The notes: generated by a model from the sequence alone, not told the origin. 64,000 nt of DNA from Desulfocurvibacter africanus subsp. africanus DSM 2603 (GCF_000422545.1 NZ_AULZ01000005.1:62001-126000), one strand, 5' to 3'. Positions 10,520 to 21,595 are shown, numbered from the stretch's first letter. A program made the numbers and translations.

Positions 10520-12526
10520 TTAGCTGCCCTGCCCGGACACCTTGTCGCCCTTGATGTCACGAATGGTCTTGGAATAGGCCCGGAACACGTCTTCTCTGTT
10601 GACCAGACCCAGCACTTCGGTGGGATCGTCGGGGTCGATCACGGGAATCTGGCCGTAGTCCGTGTCCACGAACTTGAGCAGGGCCGTATACAAGTCGTCC
10701 TGGGGCGAAAGTGTGACAGGTTTCCTGGCCAGCTCGCCCACCACGATGAGATCGAACAGCTCGCGCTCGAAGAGCAGCTTGCGCACGTCCTGCACGGACA
10801 GGATGCCAACCACGGAGCCATCCTTGCCGCGCACCGGAAAATAGGTCTCGTTGGTGTTGGCGATGATGTCCGTGAGGGCCTTGAGCGTCACGGCCTCTTC
10901 CAGCACCGTGACCCGGCTGGGCCGGTAGTGGTCCTGCACGCGCAGGCTCTCCAGCACGTTGATGGTCAGGTCTTCCAGGTGGGCCGGCGACTCGAACTTG
11001 TTGTCCACCTGGTTCTCGTACAGGCTGACCTTGCGGCACAGCACCAGACACAGGGCCGAGGCCAGCATGAGCGGGGCCAGCAGGCCGTAGCCGCGAGTCA
11101 GCTCCGTGACCATGATGAGCGGACCGATCGGCGCGTTGGCTATGCCGGCGAAAAAGGCGGCCATGCCCACCAGCACGTAGCCTCCGGGCTGGGTCACGAT
11201 GTCCGGGAACCACTTATGCCCGAGCTGGCCCACGAGCCCGCCGCTCAGGCCGCCCACGAACATGGCCGGGGCGAACATGCCGCCGCTCATGCCCGAGCCG
11301 ATGGTCAGCGAGGTGGCCAGGGTCTTGCCCAGGATGATGGCCAGCATGAGCATGGCCGGCACCTGGCCCAGCACGGCCATTTCCAGCCAGCCGTAGCCGT
11401 CGGACAGCACCTGCGGGAAGACGATGCCCAAAAGCCCCATGCACAGACCGCCCAGGGCCGTTGTCCACATGATCCCGACCTTGTCGCGGATGCGCGCGAA
11501 GATCGAATACTTCATGAAATAGAAGCTGCGCACATAGAACCAGCCCGCGGCAGAGCAGGCAACGGCCAACAAGGCGTAGAAGGGCAGCTCCCAGACGTTC
11601 TGGAAACGGAAGGTCGGCAGGCCCAGGATGGGCTCGGTGCCGTAAAAGAGCGTGAACAGGCTGTAGGCGACTACCGAGGAGAGCACAGCGGGCAGCAGGG
11701 CCTCGGCCTCGAAGTCCTCCTTGTAGATGACCTCCACGGCCGTGAGCGCGCCGCCCAAGGGCGCACGAAAGATGGCTCCCAGCCCGCCGGCAGCGCCGGC
11801 CAGCAGCAGGATGCGCCGCTCCTTGACCGTCAGCCCCAGCCGGTCGGCCATCCAACAGCCGATGCCCGCGCCGGCCTGGGAGATGGGACCCTCGCGGCCC
11901 GCGCTGCCGCCCGTGGAGATGGTCAGGATGGCGGTCAGGGTCTTGATGAGCGGGACCTTTGGGCGGATGTTGCCTTCCTGGCGATGGAAGGCCTTGATCA
12001 TGGAGTCCGTGCCGTCGGTGCCGCTCTCGGTGGTGTCGGGGATGAAGCGCTGCACGAGCCAGCCCGTGAGCAGACCCACGGCCGTGGTCAGGGCCGGGAT
12101 GACCCAGGGCCGGGCGTGGGCCATGACGCTCGCCGCATCGCTGGCCTGCCGGCCGCCGTGGCCCGCAGCGTGGAAGAGCGCCTCGCCCGAGGGCGCTGGC
12201 AGGCTCAAGCCTGCCAGCACGGTCAGGAACAGGTGCTTGCCGCCTTCTACGGCCAAATAGAACAGCACGGCCCCCAGACCCGAGAGCACGCCCACGCCGA
12301 TGCCGATGAGCAGCCAGCGAACATGGCTGATCTGGCGATAGGAACGCAGGATATCCCTGCCAAAGCGGAAGTATCTGAGCAGCAGAGCCAGGGGGGAATT
12401 CGTGATGGCGGCGGTCTTACCAGACAGGCCGGGCATGTCGGGCATGCCGTCGGGCGTGCGGCCAGGCGCATTTCCGGATACGCTGTGTGCTGCGTCGTCA
12501 GGTTGCGTGTCCGTGCTCCTATCCAT
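10520..12526 (-). CDS. CLC-family chloride channel/transporter with C-terminal CBS pair
   Basis: A 668-aa inner-membrane protein. Motifs include SAGREGPIS (gating glutamate near residue 212) and GSGMSGGMFAPAMFVGG, both characteristic of CLC pores. About 10-12 hydrophobic segments occupy residues ~80-490. The last ~150 residues carry two CBS domains (FPVRGKDGSVVGILSVQDV; IPVIDPDDPTEVLGLVNRED), which often bind adenine nucleotides. It probably moves Cl- with or without H+. The start lies 9 nt after the ribF stop, so the two may be cotranscribed. Confidence 0.92.
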   Translation of the reverse strand: MDRSTDTQPDDAAHSVSGNAPGRTPDGMPDMPGLSGKTAAITNSPLALLLRYFRFGRDILRSYRQISHVRWLLIGIGVGVLSGLGAVLFYLAVEGGKHLFLTVLAGLSLPAPSGEALFHAAGHGGRQASDAASVMAHARPWVIPALTTAVGLLTGWLVQRFIPDTTESGTDGTDSMIKAFHRQEGNIRPKVPLIKTLTAILTISTGGSAGREGPISQAGAGIGCWMADRLGLTVKERRILLLAGAAGGLGAIFRAPLGGALTAVEVIYKEDFEAEALLPAVLSSVVAYSLFTLFYGTEPILGLPTFRFQNVWELPFYALLAVACSAAGWFYVRSFYFMKYSIFARIRDKVGIMWTTALGGLCMGLLGIVFPQVLSDGYGWLEMAVLGQVPAMLMLAIILGKTLATSLTIGSGMSGGMFAPAMFVGGLSGGLVGQLGHKWFPDIVTQPGGYVLVGMAAFFAGIANAPIGPLIMVTELTRGYGLLAPLMLASALCLVLCRKVSLYENQVDNKFESPAHLEDLTINVLESLRVQDHYRPSRVTVLEEAVTLKALTDIIANTNETYFPVRGKDGSVVGILSVQDVRKLLFERELFDLIVVGELARKPVTLSPQDDLYTALLKFVDTDYGQIPVIDPDDPTEVLGLVNREDVFRAYSKTIRDIKGDKVSGQGS

Positions 12527-12535
12527 GCTCCGCCC

Positions 12536-13483
12536 TTATGGCCTGGCTGCAGCCAGATCCAGTATTTGTCGGCTCAGACGTACGTCCTCGTTGATACGCG
12601 CCACAAGCTCCTGCGGGCCGCTGAATTTGCGCTCGTCGCGGATGCGCTGCACGAAGTGGATGCGGATTTCGCGGCCATAAAGCTGAGCCTTGTAGTCCAG
12701 AATGTGCGCTTCCACGGACAGGGCGTTCTCGCCGAAGGTGGGATTATGGCCGATATTGGCCACGCCCCTGCGCAGCTCGCCCGGATATTCGGTTTCCACC
12801 CATACGGCGTAGACGCCGGGCTTGGGCAGCAACTCGTCATAGGGCTCAAGGTTGGCCGTGGGAAAACCGAGCAGATCGCCGCCGCGCTTGCGGCCGTGTA
12901 TGACCATGCCCCTGACCTGATAGAAGCGGCCCAGGAGATCGTGCGCTTCCCAAACCCGCCCGGACTCCACCATGTCGCGCACGCGCGTGGAGCTGACAAT
13001 GGCCTCGCCTACGATGACCGGGTCTATCTGCTCCACCGCGAAACCATGCTCCTGGCCCAGCAGCGTAAGCAGCCCGTAATTGCCCAGGCGGCCCTTGCCG
13101 AAGGCGTAGTCATAGCCGATGAACAGCTCCTTCACACGCAGGCCGTCCACGAGGTAACGCCGCACGAACGCCTCAGGCTCCAGGGCGGCCAACTCGTGGT
13201 TGAAGGGCAGCACCAGGGTCACCTGCGGGCCCAGGGCCGCGATAAGCTCCAGCTTCTGGGGCAGCAAGGTGATGCTGGGCGGGCTCTTACGGCCCGTGAA
13301 AAAACGCAGGGGATGGGGCTCGAAGGTGACCACCACGCTGGTCAGGCCGCGTTCCAGGGCCCGCTGCGCCGTCATGCTGATAAGCCGCTGATGGCCCTTG
13401 TGCACGCCGTCGAAGTTGCCGATGGTTGCGCAGGAGCCTTCCAGGGCCAAGGAAATCTCGTCGATGCTGTTGACTGTGATCAT
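12536..13483 (-). CDS. ribF: Bifunctional riboflavin kinase / FMN adenylyltransferase
   Basis: A 315-aa enzyme making FMN from riboflavin and then FAD. The N-terminal nucleotidyltransferase half has the HxGH-like IGNFDGVHKGHQ and later VSSTRVRDMV. The C-terminal flavokinase half has KRGGDLLGFPTANL, the usual GxxT/N-type motif. Length and domain order match bacterial RibF. The gene precedes a CLC transporter on the same strand with a 9-nt gap. Confidence 0.95.
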   Translation of the reverse strand: MITVNSIDEISLALEGSCATIGNFDGVHKGHQRLISMTAQRALERGLTSVVVTFEPHPLRFFTGRKSPPSITLLPQKLELIAALGPQVTLVLPFNHELAALEPEAFVRRYLVDGLRVKELFIGYDYAFGKGRLGNYGLLTLLGQEHGFAVEQIDPVIVGEAIVSSTRVRDMVESGRVWEAHDLLGRFYQVRGMVIHGRKRGGDLLGFPTANLEPYDELLPKPGVYAVWVETEYPGELRRGVANIGHNPTFGENALSVEAHILDYKAQLYGREIRIHFVQRIRDERKFSGPQELVARINEDVRLSRQILDLAAARP

Positions 13484-13692
13484 GCTCTGTCCAGGGGTCC
13501 GATCGGCGGATGGCCAAGCCGAGTTGGTTACCCCAATTCCACTGGAGCCGCAACCGTTCCGGACTGGTCTGCGCCCCTAGGGCCTGATAAACTAAGCCAC
13601 TGGCGTATAATCGGTCCAAGGGGCTAACTAGACGAGCATATGGGGATGGAGGCCGTTACCGCCGACCGAAAACGGCCGCCGGAGGAACCGAT

Positions 13693-13728
13693 ACGTCGCG
13701 GCGCGCTCAATAGGGCGCGCCGCGACGT
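13693..13728. repeat. Perfect 14-bp GC-rich inverted repeat
   Basis: The two arms are exact complements separated by TCAATAGG. It lies upstream of ribF. It could be a terminator of an unseen transcript or a REP-type unit; no T tract is present. Confidence 0.6.
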
Positions 13729-13883
13729 CCTCAAATCTATTTCCCACAATTAAAAGTCTCGCCCAAAGCCGCCCGCACACTCTGCCTGCTTTCGACACAA
13801 GAGCAATATGCGAACTTGCCTCCTCAGTCCGGGCTCCGTTCCATAGAGGCTGGTCCTGGTAGGTTCAAAGCCCTTTCAAATAT

Positions 13884-14012
13884 TAGAGCATTTTGCTTTT
13901 GAAAATGCTCTGCAAGCCATGCGTCGGCATGGCTTGCAGCTAGCTTCGGCGTAGGCGCAATTCACTTGCGCCGTCAACGCCGGAGCGGGCGTCTTAAAAG
14001 CAATCTGCTCTA
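13884..14012 (+). mobile_element. MITE-like element copy 3
   Basis: A 129-bp copy with TA flanks and the same GAGCATTTTGCTTTT / AAAAGCAATCTGCTC ends. In the centre, CAGCTAGCTTCGGCG replaces the CCGCCGCGTAGGCG of copies 2 and 4, so the family has sequence variants. Confidence 0.78.
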
Positions 14013-14475
14013 GTCGCGCTATACGCAGGGTGCCGTGACAGGGATTTTATGATGGCATGGGCAGTATTAGCGGGGGCCGGAGGAGCGCATCCGGCGCGGT
14101 TGTCATCCGCACAAAAAAATGCGCCCCGGTTTCCCAGGACGCTTATGGATTCGGCGGAGTACCGGTTGCCGACATTGGAAGGCTCGACCAGCGAGAGCCA
14201 TGCAAGGTGCAGGAGGACGCGGGCCGTAGCGGTCGAGAATGCTTGTCCTACTTGAGCCTTTGGACGTGGCCTTCAGGGCCGAGGTCCGCGGACCCTGCGC
14301 TTGGAGCCCTGGAGGAGCAATCCCGGTTTCAGGAACCGGGGCCGCGACATCTCCGTACGGGCATTGCGAAGCGCCTTATCGTGCTGTTCATTCTCCTGGG
14401 CCGTTCTCTCGACCCGCGCCTCCGCAAGAAGAGTATAAACACCCTTTAGCCACATACAAGGCTTATCGGCCCATT

Positions 14476-14604
14476 TAGAGCATTTTGCTTTTTGAAAATG
14501 CTCTGCAAGCCATGCGTCGACATAGCTTGCCGCCGCGTAGGCGTAGGCGCAATTCACTTGCGCCGTCAACGCCGGAGCGGGCGTCTTAAAAGCATTCTGC
14601 TCTA
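14476..14604 (+). mobile_element. MITE-like element copy 4
   Basis: A 129-bp copy with TA flanks. It has an extra T in the first loop and CGACATAGC in place of CGGCATGGC in the second hairpin. It ends 51 nt before the MFS gene, so any promoter or terminator in it could act on that gene. Confidence 0.78.
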
Positions 14605-14654
14605 GACAAGAAATTGACGTCGAGCCCGGCAAGCCTCTTTGCCAAGCAGAATGC

Positions 14655-15845
14655 ATGGGTATATGCAAGATTTCCATGCGCCCGCTGCAACTGATCGCCA
14701 TTCTGACCACGACCGTGGCGGTAGTCTGCTCGCTGTACGCTCCCCAGCCCATACAGCGAGTGCTCGCCGCCCATTTCGGCGTGGGGCTCCAAACCTCCGC
14801 GCTGTTCATCACCGTGGCCCTGCTGCCGCTGAGCATCGCCCCACTGGCGTATGGCCTGCTCCTGGAGCGCATCCAGGCCCGGCGCATGCTCATGGTCAGC
14901 GTGCTGGGTCTGGCGTTGACCACCACGGCCCTGGCCTTCTGCGACGGCCTGCGTCCGTTCCTGGCCTTGCGGTTCGCGCAGGGGCTGCTCATCCCGGCCG
15001 CGCTCACCGGGCTCATGACCTACGTTGCCACCCACAGCCGGCCCGAGGCCGTGCAGCGCTCCATGGCCTTCTATGTGGCCGCGACAATTTTCGGGGGATT
15101 TTTCGGGCGCTTCATGGCTGGCCTGCTCACCACGGCCTTCGACTGGCGCGCGCCTTTCGGGGCGATCGGATTGGCGCTGTCGGCCTGCCTCGTCCTGCTG
15201 CTGAGCCTTGACCCCGACGCGCGCGCCCGCTTCGAGCGCATCCGGCCGAGCGCCATGCCCGAAATCCTGCGCCGGCCAGCCTTCCTGCGCGTCTACCTGA
15301 TCATCTTCTGCTGCTTCTTCGTGTACACGGGGCTGCTCAATTTTCTGCCCCACCGCCTGGCCAGCCTGGACAGCGGGATCTCGGAACTGCGCATCGGAGC
15401 GGCCTACCTCGGCTACCTCATGGGCATAGCCGCGGCGCTCACGTCGCGACGGATCTGCCGCATTCTGGGCGGAGAGCGCAACGCCATGATCGCTGGCCTT
15501 GCGTTGCACATGACCGCGACTGTCCTGTTCGCCCTGCCCTGGCTCACGACAGCGTTTCTGAGCATGTTCCCGTTCTGCGCCGGCATGTTCTTCGTGCACG
15601 CTCTGGCCCCCGGACTGCTCAACAGCCTGTCGGACCAAAACCGCGGCATGGTCAACGGCCTGTACATCGCCTTCTATTACACGGGCGGCACGCTTGGCTC
15701 GTTCCTGCCCGGGCTGGTTTACGCCCGCTTCGGCTGGACCGCCCTGGTGACCGTGCTCTGCGGCATGCTCGGCCTGGCTCTCCTGCTGGCTCGCGGTCTG
15801 TGTCTGGCGACTCAGGCGCAAGCCGCTCCGGCAAGCGAGGGATAA
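14655..15845 (+). CDS. Major facilitator superfamily permease
   Basis: A 396-aa protein with about twelve hydrophobic segments, the N-terminal one being LIAILTTTVAVVCSLYAPQP. An MFS-like loop follows TM2 (LLLERIQARRMLMVS). Weak resemblance is to YnfM-type drug/arabinose exporters; the substrate is unknown. The start is uncertain: ATG 14655 or ATG 14676 (MRPLQLIAIL), and neither has a strong ribosome site. MITE copy 4 ends 51 nt upstream and may contribute to or block its expression. Confidence 0.82.
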   Translation: MGICKISMRPLQLIAILTTTVAVVCSLYAPQPIQRVLAAHFGVGLQTSALFITVALLPLSIAPLAYGLLLERIQARRMLMVSVLGLALTTTALAFCDGLRPFLALRFAQGLLIPAALTGLMTYVATHSRPEAVQRSMAFYVAATIFGGFFGRFMAGLLTTAFDWRAPFGAIGLALSACLVLLLSLDPDARARFERIRPSAMPEILRRPAFLRVYLIIFCCFFVYTGLLNFLPHRLASLDSGISELRIGAAYLGYLMGIAAALTSRRICRILGGERNAMIAGLALHMTATVLFALPWLTTAFLSMFPFCAGMFFVHALAPGLLNSLSDQNRGMVNGLYIAFYYTGGTLGSFLPGLVYARFGWTALVTVLCGMLGLALLLARGLCLATQAQAAPASEG

Positions 15846-15876
15846 AGTAAGCTCTTAGCTCTGTCTCCAAAACGAA

Positions 15877-15932
15877 TTGAGGAGGGCGCTGCCCTCCTCA
15901 AACTCCACCCGGCAGGGGACAAGCGTCCCCTG
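15877..15932. repeat. REP-type double hairpin
   Basis: The first stem TTGAGGAGGGC / GCCCTCCTCAA (loop GCT) is followed by the spacer ACTCCACCCGG and a second stem CAGGGGAC / GTCCCCTG. The same two-hairpin layout recurs near 20.6, 58.2 and 61.9 kb. It may also end transcription of the MFS gene. Confidence 0.65.
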
Positions 15933-16003
15933 CACCCGCGATTCTTGATGCATTATTTCTGGCTGGTCGCACGACCAGCAGCAAGCGGCTTTGAAAATAC
16001 GCC

Positions 16004-17083
16004 TCAGCGCCTGCCCTCGATCATCTCCAGCGCCTGGCGCAGATCCTCGCGCGTGCCTGCCGGAGCGTAAAAACGGCTGAGCTGCAGGCCCGCGTCCCTG
16101 ACGCGCTCGAAGACCTGGGGCTGACGAAAAAGCCTGTTCAGCAGGCTAGGCAATGCCGCGGGATCGCGGGGATCGTGGAAAAGGGCGAACTGCGCCGGCT
16201 GCTCCGGCAGCGGGTCCGCATAGCGCTGGTGGGGCTCGATGGCCGAAAGCATGCACAAGGTGCGGCAGGCCATGGCCTCCAGCGCCATGGGGCCCACGCC
16301 CTCGGCCAGATAGGACGCCACCAGCACATCGGCCTCGCGGTAAAGCGCGGCCATCTGGGCGTCGCTCTCGATGACATGGAACTCGTCCACCAGGTCCAGC
16401 TTGGCTTCGGAAGCAGGAATGGGCCGTGGCGAGACGCGCACCAGGCGGAAGGGATGCTCGGCCTTAAGCTTGCGCAGGCTTTCGTAGACAAAGCCCACGT
16501 TGTGATGGGCGACCTGGCTGTCGCCGATGCACAATACCGTGCGCGGCCCCTCGGATCGCGCGCCGCCCGGCCAGTACGCGCCGGCATCCACATAATCGCG
16601 GACAAGGGCCGTCTCCTGGCCGTAGCCCTCCCTGAACATCTTGTGCAGATAGGGCGTGGATACCCAGCGCACGGGGCGCGCGCGATAATGGCGGCGCACC
16701 GACCTGCGGCGTAGCGCGTATTTCAGCCCCAGGAATAGCCGACCTATGGCTCCATCACGGCCCTCGGCCTTCCGCAGATCGTGGTCCTCCCGGAGCCGAT
16801 CAAGGTCGCTGGCCTGATGGAACATGATGCTGCGGCACCCGCAGGCGCGTGTTTTGCGGAAATCACGCATATTGGTGCAAACCAGAGCCTGCACACCGTG
16901 AGCCGCTATTTCGGACATGCCGGAGACGATGATCGGCTTCAGGCCGAAATCGAAGCCGGTTTCGACATGCCCTGTAAAAAGGAGCACCTCGTGCCCCATG
17001 TCCCTAAGCATGGCGAATTGACGGCCTACGGCCTTGGTTTCACCGCACAGGGTTAGCCGATCCAAAAAATAGCCGATCTTCAT
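16004..17083 (-). CDS. Glycosyltransferase, GT4/GT1 type
   Basis: A 359-aa protein starting MKIGYFLDRLTLCGETKAVG, the usual opening of GT-B retaining enzymes. The C-terminal half holds LCIGDSQVAHHN and the EX7E-like region EADVLVASYLAEGVGPMALEAMAC, typical of GT4. Start 17083 is preferred over the longer frame (17254) because GGTGGGA precedes it and the extension lacks coding character. It lies alone on the minus strand. It probably acts in envelope polysaccharide synthesis; the sugar is unknown. Confidence 0.83.
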   Translation of the reverse strand: MKIGYFLDRLTLCGETKAVGRQFAMLRDMGHEVLLFTGHVETGFDFGLKPIIVSGMSEIAAHGVQALVCTNMRDFRKTRACGCRSIMFHQASDLDRLREDHDLRKAEGRDGAIGRLFLGLKYALRRRSVRRHYRARPVRWVSTPYLHKMFREGYGQETALVRDYVDAGAYWPGGARSEGPRTVLCIGDSQVAHHNVGFVYESLRKLKAEHPFRLVRVSPRPIPASEAKLDLVDEFHVIESDAQMAALYREADVLVASYLAEGVGPMALEAMACRTLCMLSAIEPHQRYADPLPEQPAQFALFHDPRDPAALPSLLNRLFRQPQVFERVRDAGLQLSRFYAPAGTREDLRQALEMIEGRR

Positions 17084-17354
17084 ACGTTCCCACCTGTATG
17101 ACAAATGCCGACGCCTTCGCACGGTCAATGGACGTCGAGTCGAATCCTTGACTCCGCCGGGCCATGAAGCGCCCGTTCTTTGCCTAAACCGTGCCGAAGC
17201 CGCCCGCGAAAAGACCCAGCCCCAAAAATGCGGCAAGTGAACGCAAGATCTCAATTTCTCATCCCCATGATCCGGCGCATGCGATACACTTGATCGATTC
17301 GGTAGGGAAGAGTTGATTCGTTTTTGACATGTATCGCTTACCAGGGGAGCGTTA

Positions 17355-18380
17355 ATGACGGTTCAAAAGCACATTCTCTCATGCATCCTGATCTTTCTGG
17401 CGCTGCTAGCGCCTTCCGCGGTCCAGGCCGTCTCGTTCGAAGACGGTCGGGTCTTCGAGGCCATCCAGGACAATGACTGGTTCGGCGGAGATGATCGCTG
17501 GAACACCAACGATGTCAGGATAGCCTACATATCCGCGCCCATCGAACAGGACGCAGCCGCACGCATCAGCGACGACATATCTTGGCTCAGCTTGCCCCTG
17601 TGGGAGTCCTCGGAGTTCTTCCGCAGATGGACCTTCGCGGGCAGTCAATCCATGTTCACTCCGGCAAGCACGAGCAATCCGGACCTGATCGAGGATGACA
17701 GGCCCTATGCCGGCTGGCTGAATATCGCCCTGGGCCTGAACAAGCAGAGCAGGCGTCAGCTGGACGCCCTGGAACTGACCATGGGCGTTGTAGGTCCCTG
17801 GGCTCTGGGCGAGGAGGCCCAGAACTTCATCCATACCGAAGACCAGGAATCGAAGGGCTGGGACAACCAACTGCGCAACGAACCCGGCTTCATGCTCGCC
17901 TGGCAGCGCTACCTGCGGGTTACGGACTGGTCCGGCCCCGGCTGGGGATTCGACGCCATCCCGCATTTCGGAGGCGTGGCCGGAAACGTATACACCTTCG
18001 CCAATGCCGGCCTGGAACTGCGCGCAGGCCAAAACCTGCCCTCGGACTTCGGCTCATCCCTGGCCTGGCAGGTGGGCCACAGCGGCACCACCGCGCCAAC
18101 CACTCCGGACGATCCCCGGCTCAACGGCAAGTACGGCTGGCACTTCTTCGCTGTCGCCGATGGCCGCTATGTGGCCCACAACATCTTCCTGGACGGCAAC
18201 ACCTGGCGCGACAGCCACAGCGTGGACAAGGAGGAGTGGGTCGCGGACTTGAGCGCAGGCGCGGCGCTGCTCATCAGACGAGTCAAGGTCACGTACACTC
18301 ACACCATGCGCACCAAGGAGTTCACGCAGCAGCCCGAAGTCCAGTGGTTCGGGTCGGTCAACATTTCCGTGGTGTTCTGA
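17355..18380 (+). CDS. LpxR-like lipid A deacylase (DUF2219) outer-membrane protein
   Basis: A 341-aa protein with a signal peptide (ILIFLALLAPSAVQA). The mature N-terminus has DNDWFGGDDRWNTNDVRIAY, the family's conserved N-D and T-N-x-R block. DDRPYAGWLNIALGL and GPWALGEEAQNFIH follow; the latter carries the conserved His. LpxR removes the 3'-acyloxyacyl chain of lipid A from within a 12-strand barrel, and the protein ends in an aromatic/hydrophobic strand (VNISVVF) as expected. Activity is inferred from family motifs only. Confidence 0.85.
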   Translation: MTVQKHILSCILIFLALLAPSAVQAVSFEDGRVFEAIQDNDWFGGDDRWNTNDVRIAYISAPIEQDAAARISDDISWLSLPLWESSEFFRRWTFAGSQSMFTPASTSNPDLIEDDRPYAGWLNIALGLNKQSRRQLDALELTMGVVGPWALGEEAQNFIHTEDQESKGWDNQLRNEPGFMLAWQRYLRVTDWSGPGWGFDAIPHFGGVAGNVYTFANAGLELRAGQNLPSDFGSSLAWQVGHSGTTAPTTPDDPRLNGKYGWHFFAVADGRYVAHNIFLDGNTWRDSHSVDKEEWVADLSAGAALLIRRVKVTYTHTMRTKEFTQQPEVQWFGSVNISVVF

Positions 18381-18396
18381 GAGCCGGGCAGAGAGG

Positions 18397-18882
18397 TTAG
18401 GAGGCCTTGATATCGGCGGCGCGGCCGCCCGTGATCCGCTCAAGCTCGCTCGGCGTCAGGCGGAACACGGCATTGGGCGTTCCCGCGGCGGCCCAGAGGA
18501 CCTCCAAGCCCATCAGATCATCATCGAGGATGGTTTCGATCGCTGTTGCGTGGCCGCACGGCGGGATGCCGCCAATGGCGTAACCCGTGGCTTCGCGCAC
18601 GAAGTCGGCGTCCGCCTTGGCGATGGGCGCGCCGAGTAGCGCGGAGACCTTGACCAGGTCCACGCGGTTGGCTCCGCTGGCGATGACGAGCAGCGGACCA
18701 CCCGTGTCCTTGCGGCGAAAGACCAGGGATTTGGCGATCTGGGCCACTTCGCAGCCAACGGAATCCGCTGCGTCCTGAGCCGTGCGCGTGGATGAGGGGA
18801 ACTCGACAACTTCCAGGGCGATTCCGAAGGAGTCGAGGTGCGCCTGGACACGCCGGGCGCTGGGGCTGAGATTCCCTGTCAT
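18397..18882 (-). CDS. YbaK/EbsC-family aminoacyl-tRNA deacylase
   Basis: A 161-aa single-domain protein. IAKSLVFRRKD contains the conserved catalytic-site Lys of the YbaK fold. GYAIGGIPPCGHA is the second conserved loop. Family members hydrolyse mischarged tRNA such as Cys-tRNA(Pro) or Ala-tRNA(Pro); the specificity here cannot be fixed. It is convergent with the LpxR-like gene and lies downstream of ahcY on the same strand. Confidence 0.88.
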   Translation of the reverse strand: MTGNLSPSARRVQAHLDSFGIALEVVEFPSSTRTAQDAADSVGCEVAQIAKSLVFRRKDTGGPLLVIASGANRVDLVKVSALLGAPIAKADADFVREATGYAIGGIPPCGHATAIETILDDDLMGLEVLWAAAGTPNAVFRLTPSELERITGGRAADIKAS

Positions 18883-18948
18883 TGTGATTCTCCCGGTGGG
18901 CGGATGAAAAAGGAGGGCCCGGCCTGAACCGGACCCTCCCAGTGGAAG

Positions 18949-20376
<1,428 letters not shown>

Positions 20377-20678
20377 GTGCGTATCCTCCAAATCGTTAGG
20401 TTGCGGTGAATCGGGGCTGACGGCCCCGAACCCCGTCCGGGGGAATGCGATTCCCCCGGACCCCCTGCTTTGCGGCATGGGATGATTTCCCGTCATACGC
20501 CGACACGCCTTAAGGTGGGTCGGCAAAGCAAGCGCGTCTTCGCCGCCGCTGTCGCTTCGGCAAACCCGCGTTTGCGGCCCGCGCTCCGGCCGGTCCCTCC
20601 GGCCGGAGCGAAACAAGGGTCCAGGGGAATTATTCCCCTGGCGGGTGGGTCTGGGAGGGCAGCGCCCTCCCAGTGCCT
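20377..20678. repeat. REP/BIME-like hairpin cluster between ahcY and the regulator
   Basis: At least four GC-rich inverted repeats: CGGGGC / GCCCCG near 20412-20429, GTCCGGGGGAAT / ATTCCCCCGGAC (20430-20456), CCAGGGGAA / TTCCCCTGG (20622-20641) and CTGGGAGGGC / GCCCTCCCAG (20650-20673). No SAH-riboswitch consensus was recognised. The cluster may reduce read-through from the regulator into ahcY. Confidence 0.6.
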
Positions 20679-21593
20679 TTATCTCTTTCGCGCCATGGCC
20701 AGGAGCAGCGTCAACCCGCTCTCCAGGCGTTGGGCGTTCAAGCTCTCCAGATGCAGCCCGGCCTGGGCGATCCAGACGCGCAGGTCGTCTTCATCGAAGC
20801 CGAGCCAGCGGTCGCCGTAACGCTGGCGCAACTCCTCGCGGTCGTGACGGCCGAAGTCGGCGATGACCAGCACGCCGCCGTTGGCAAGCACGCGAGCCGC
20901 CTCGACAACGGCCTGCTCGGGCCGCGAGAGATGGTGCAGGCTCAGGTTCATGACCGCCGAAGCCAGCTCGCCGTCCCGCAAGGGCAAATGCTCCAGCTCG
21001 CCCATGCGCAGTTCGATAGCCGATTCCGCGGCAAAACGTGCGCGGGCGATGTCCAACATGCTTTGCGAGTTGTCCACGCCGATAGCCGTACCCGCGCGCA
21101 AGGCGATCTCCGGGAGCATGCCGCCGGTGCCGCAACCCAGGTCGCCGGACGGGCCGGCGTTTCTGGGCAGCAGGCCCAGGATGGCCGCCGAGAGATCGAA
21201 ACCGCTCAGCAGCTCGCCGCGCATGGCCTCCCAGTTCGGGGCCACGCGGTTGAAGAAGCGCTTGGTTTCACTGCGCCTGGCGGCCATGACCGCCTCGGCC
21301 GAGTCCATGTCCTGCGCTGCGCCTGCGGCTTGGCCCAGCCAGGGGCCCATGCAGGACAGAAACTCGGCGGCCTGGCCATGGCTCGTGGCGCTATAGAAAG
21401 CCCACAATCCGTCGCGCCGGACCTGCACCAGCCCGGCGTCCGCCAGGATCTTGAGGTGGCGTGAGACACGCGGCTGGCTCATGCCGAGCACCTGCACGAC
21501 CTCGCCCACGGACAACTCGTAGCGCGAGAGCAGATGTAGCAGGCGCAGCCTGGTGTCGTCGGAGAGAGCCTTGAGCCAGCGAAGCAGTGCCAT
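20679..21593 (-). CDS. ArsR-family regulator fused to a SAM-dependent methyltransferase (SahR-like)
   Basis: 304 aa. Residues 1-90 form an ArsR winged helix ([39 protein letters not shown]). Residues ~150-290 form a class I methyltransferase-like domain ([35 protein letters not shown]). Its place just upstream of ahcY fits SahR, the ArsR-family regulator of SAM/SAH recycling described in Desulfovibrio; this link is an inference. The methyltransferase-like domain could be the SAH/SAM sensor. It is divergent from the DUF721 gene, with an AT-rich 100-bp gap. Confidence 0.8.
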   Translation of the reverse strand: MALLRWLKALSDDTRLRLLHLLSRYELSVGEVVQVLGMSQPRVSRHLKILADAGLVQVRRDGLWAFYSATSHGQAAEFLSCMGPWLGQAAGAAQDMDSAEAVMAARRSETKRFFNRVAPNWEAMRGELLSGFDLSAAILGLLPRNAGPSGDLGCGTGGMLPEIALRAGTAIGVDNSQSMLDIARARFAAESAIELRMGELEHLPLRDGELASAVMNLSLHHLSRPEQAVVEAARVLANGGVLVIADFGRHDREELRQRYGDRWLGFDEDDLRVWIAQAGLHLESLNAQRLESGLTLLLAMARKR

Positions 21594-21595
21594 AT

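Larger units (their letters stand above)
13484..14654. other. Gene-free region with strong hairpin and two MITE copies
   Basis: No gene is convincing here. A perfect 14-bp stem (acgtcgcggcgcgc and its complement, 8-nt loop) lies at 13693-13728 without a T tract. MITE copies 3 and 4 lie at 13884-14012 and 14476-14604 in the same orientation. The open frames between the MITEs (14049-14449) have no ribosome site or recognisable protein and look like chance. Confidence 0.5.

Noticed and set aside
10928-13627. An 899-codon open frame on the plus strand
   Set aside because: It is antisense to the CLC and ribF genes, which have clear motifs. High GC content keeps the opposite strand open. The predicted protein is His/Gln/Arg-rich without any family.
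14049-14449. Open frames between MITE copies 3 and 4
   Set aside because: No ribosome site, no coding bias and no recognisable protein.
20377-20678. SAH riboswitch upstream of ahcY
   Set aside because: The conserved SAH-riboswitch core was not recognised; the region is explained by REP-type hairpins.
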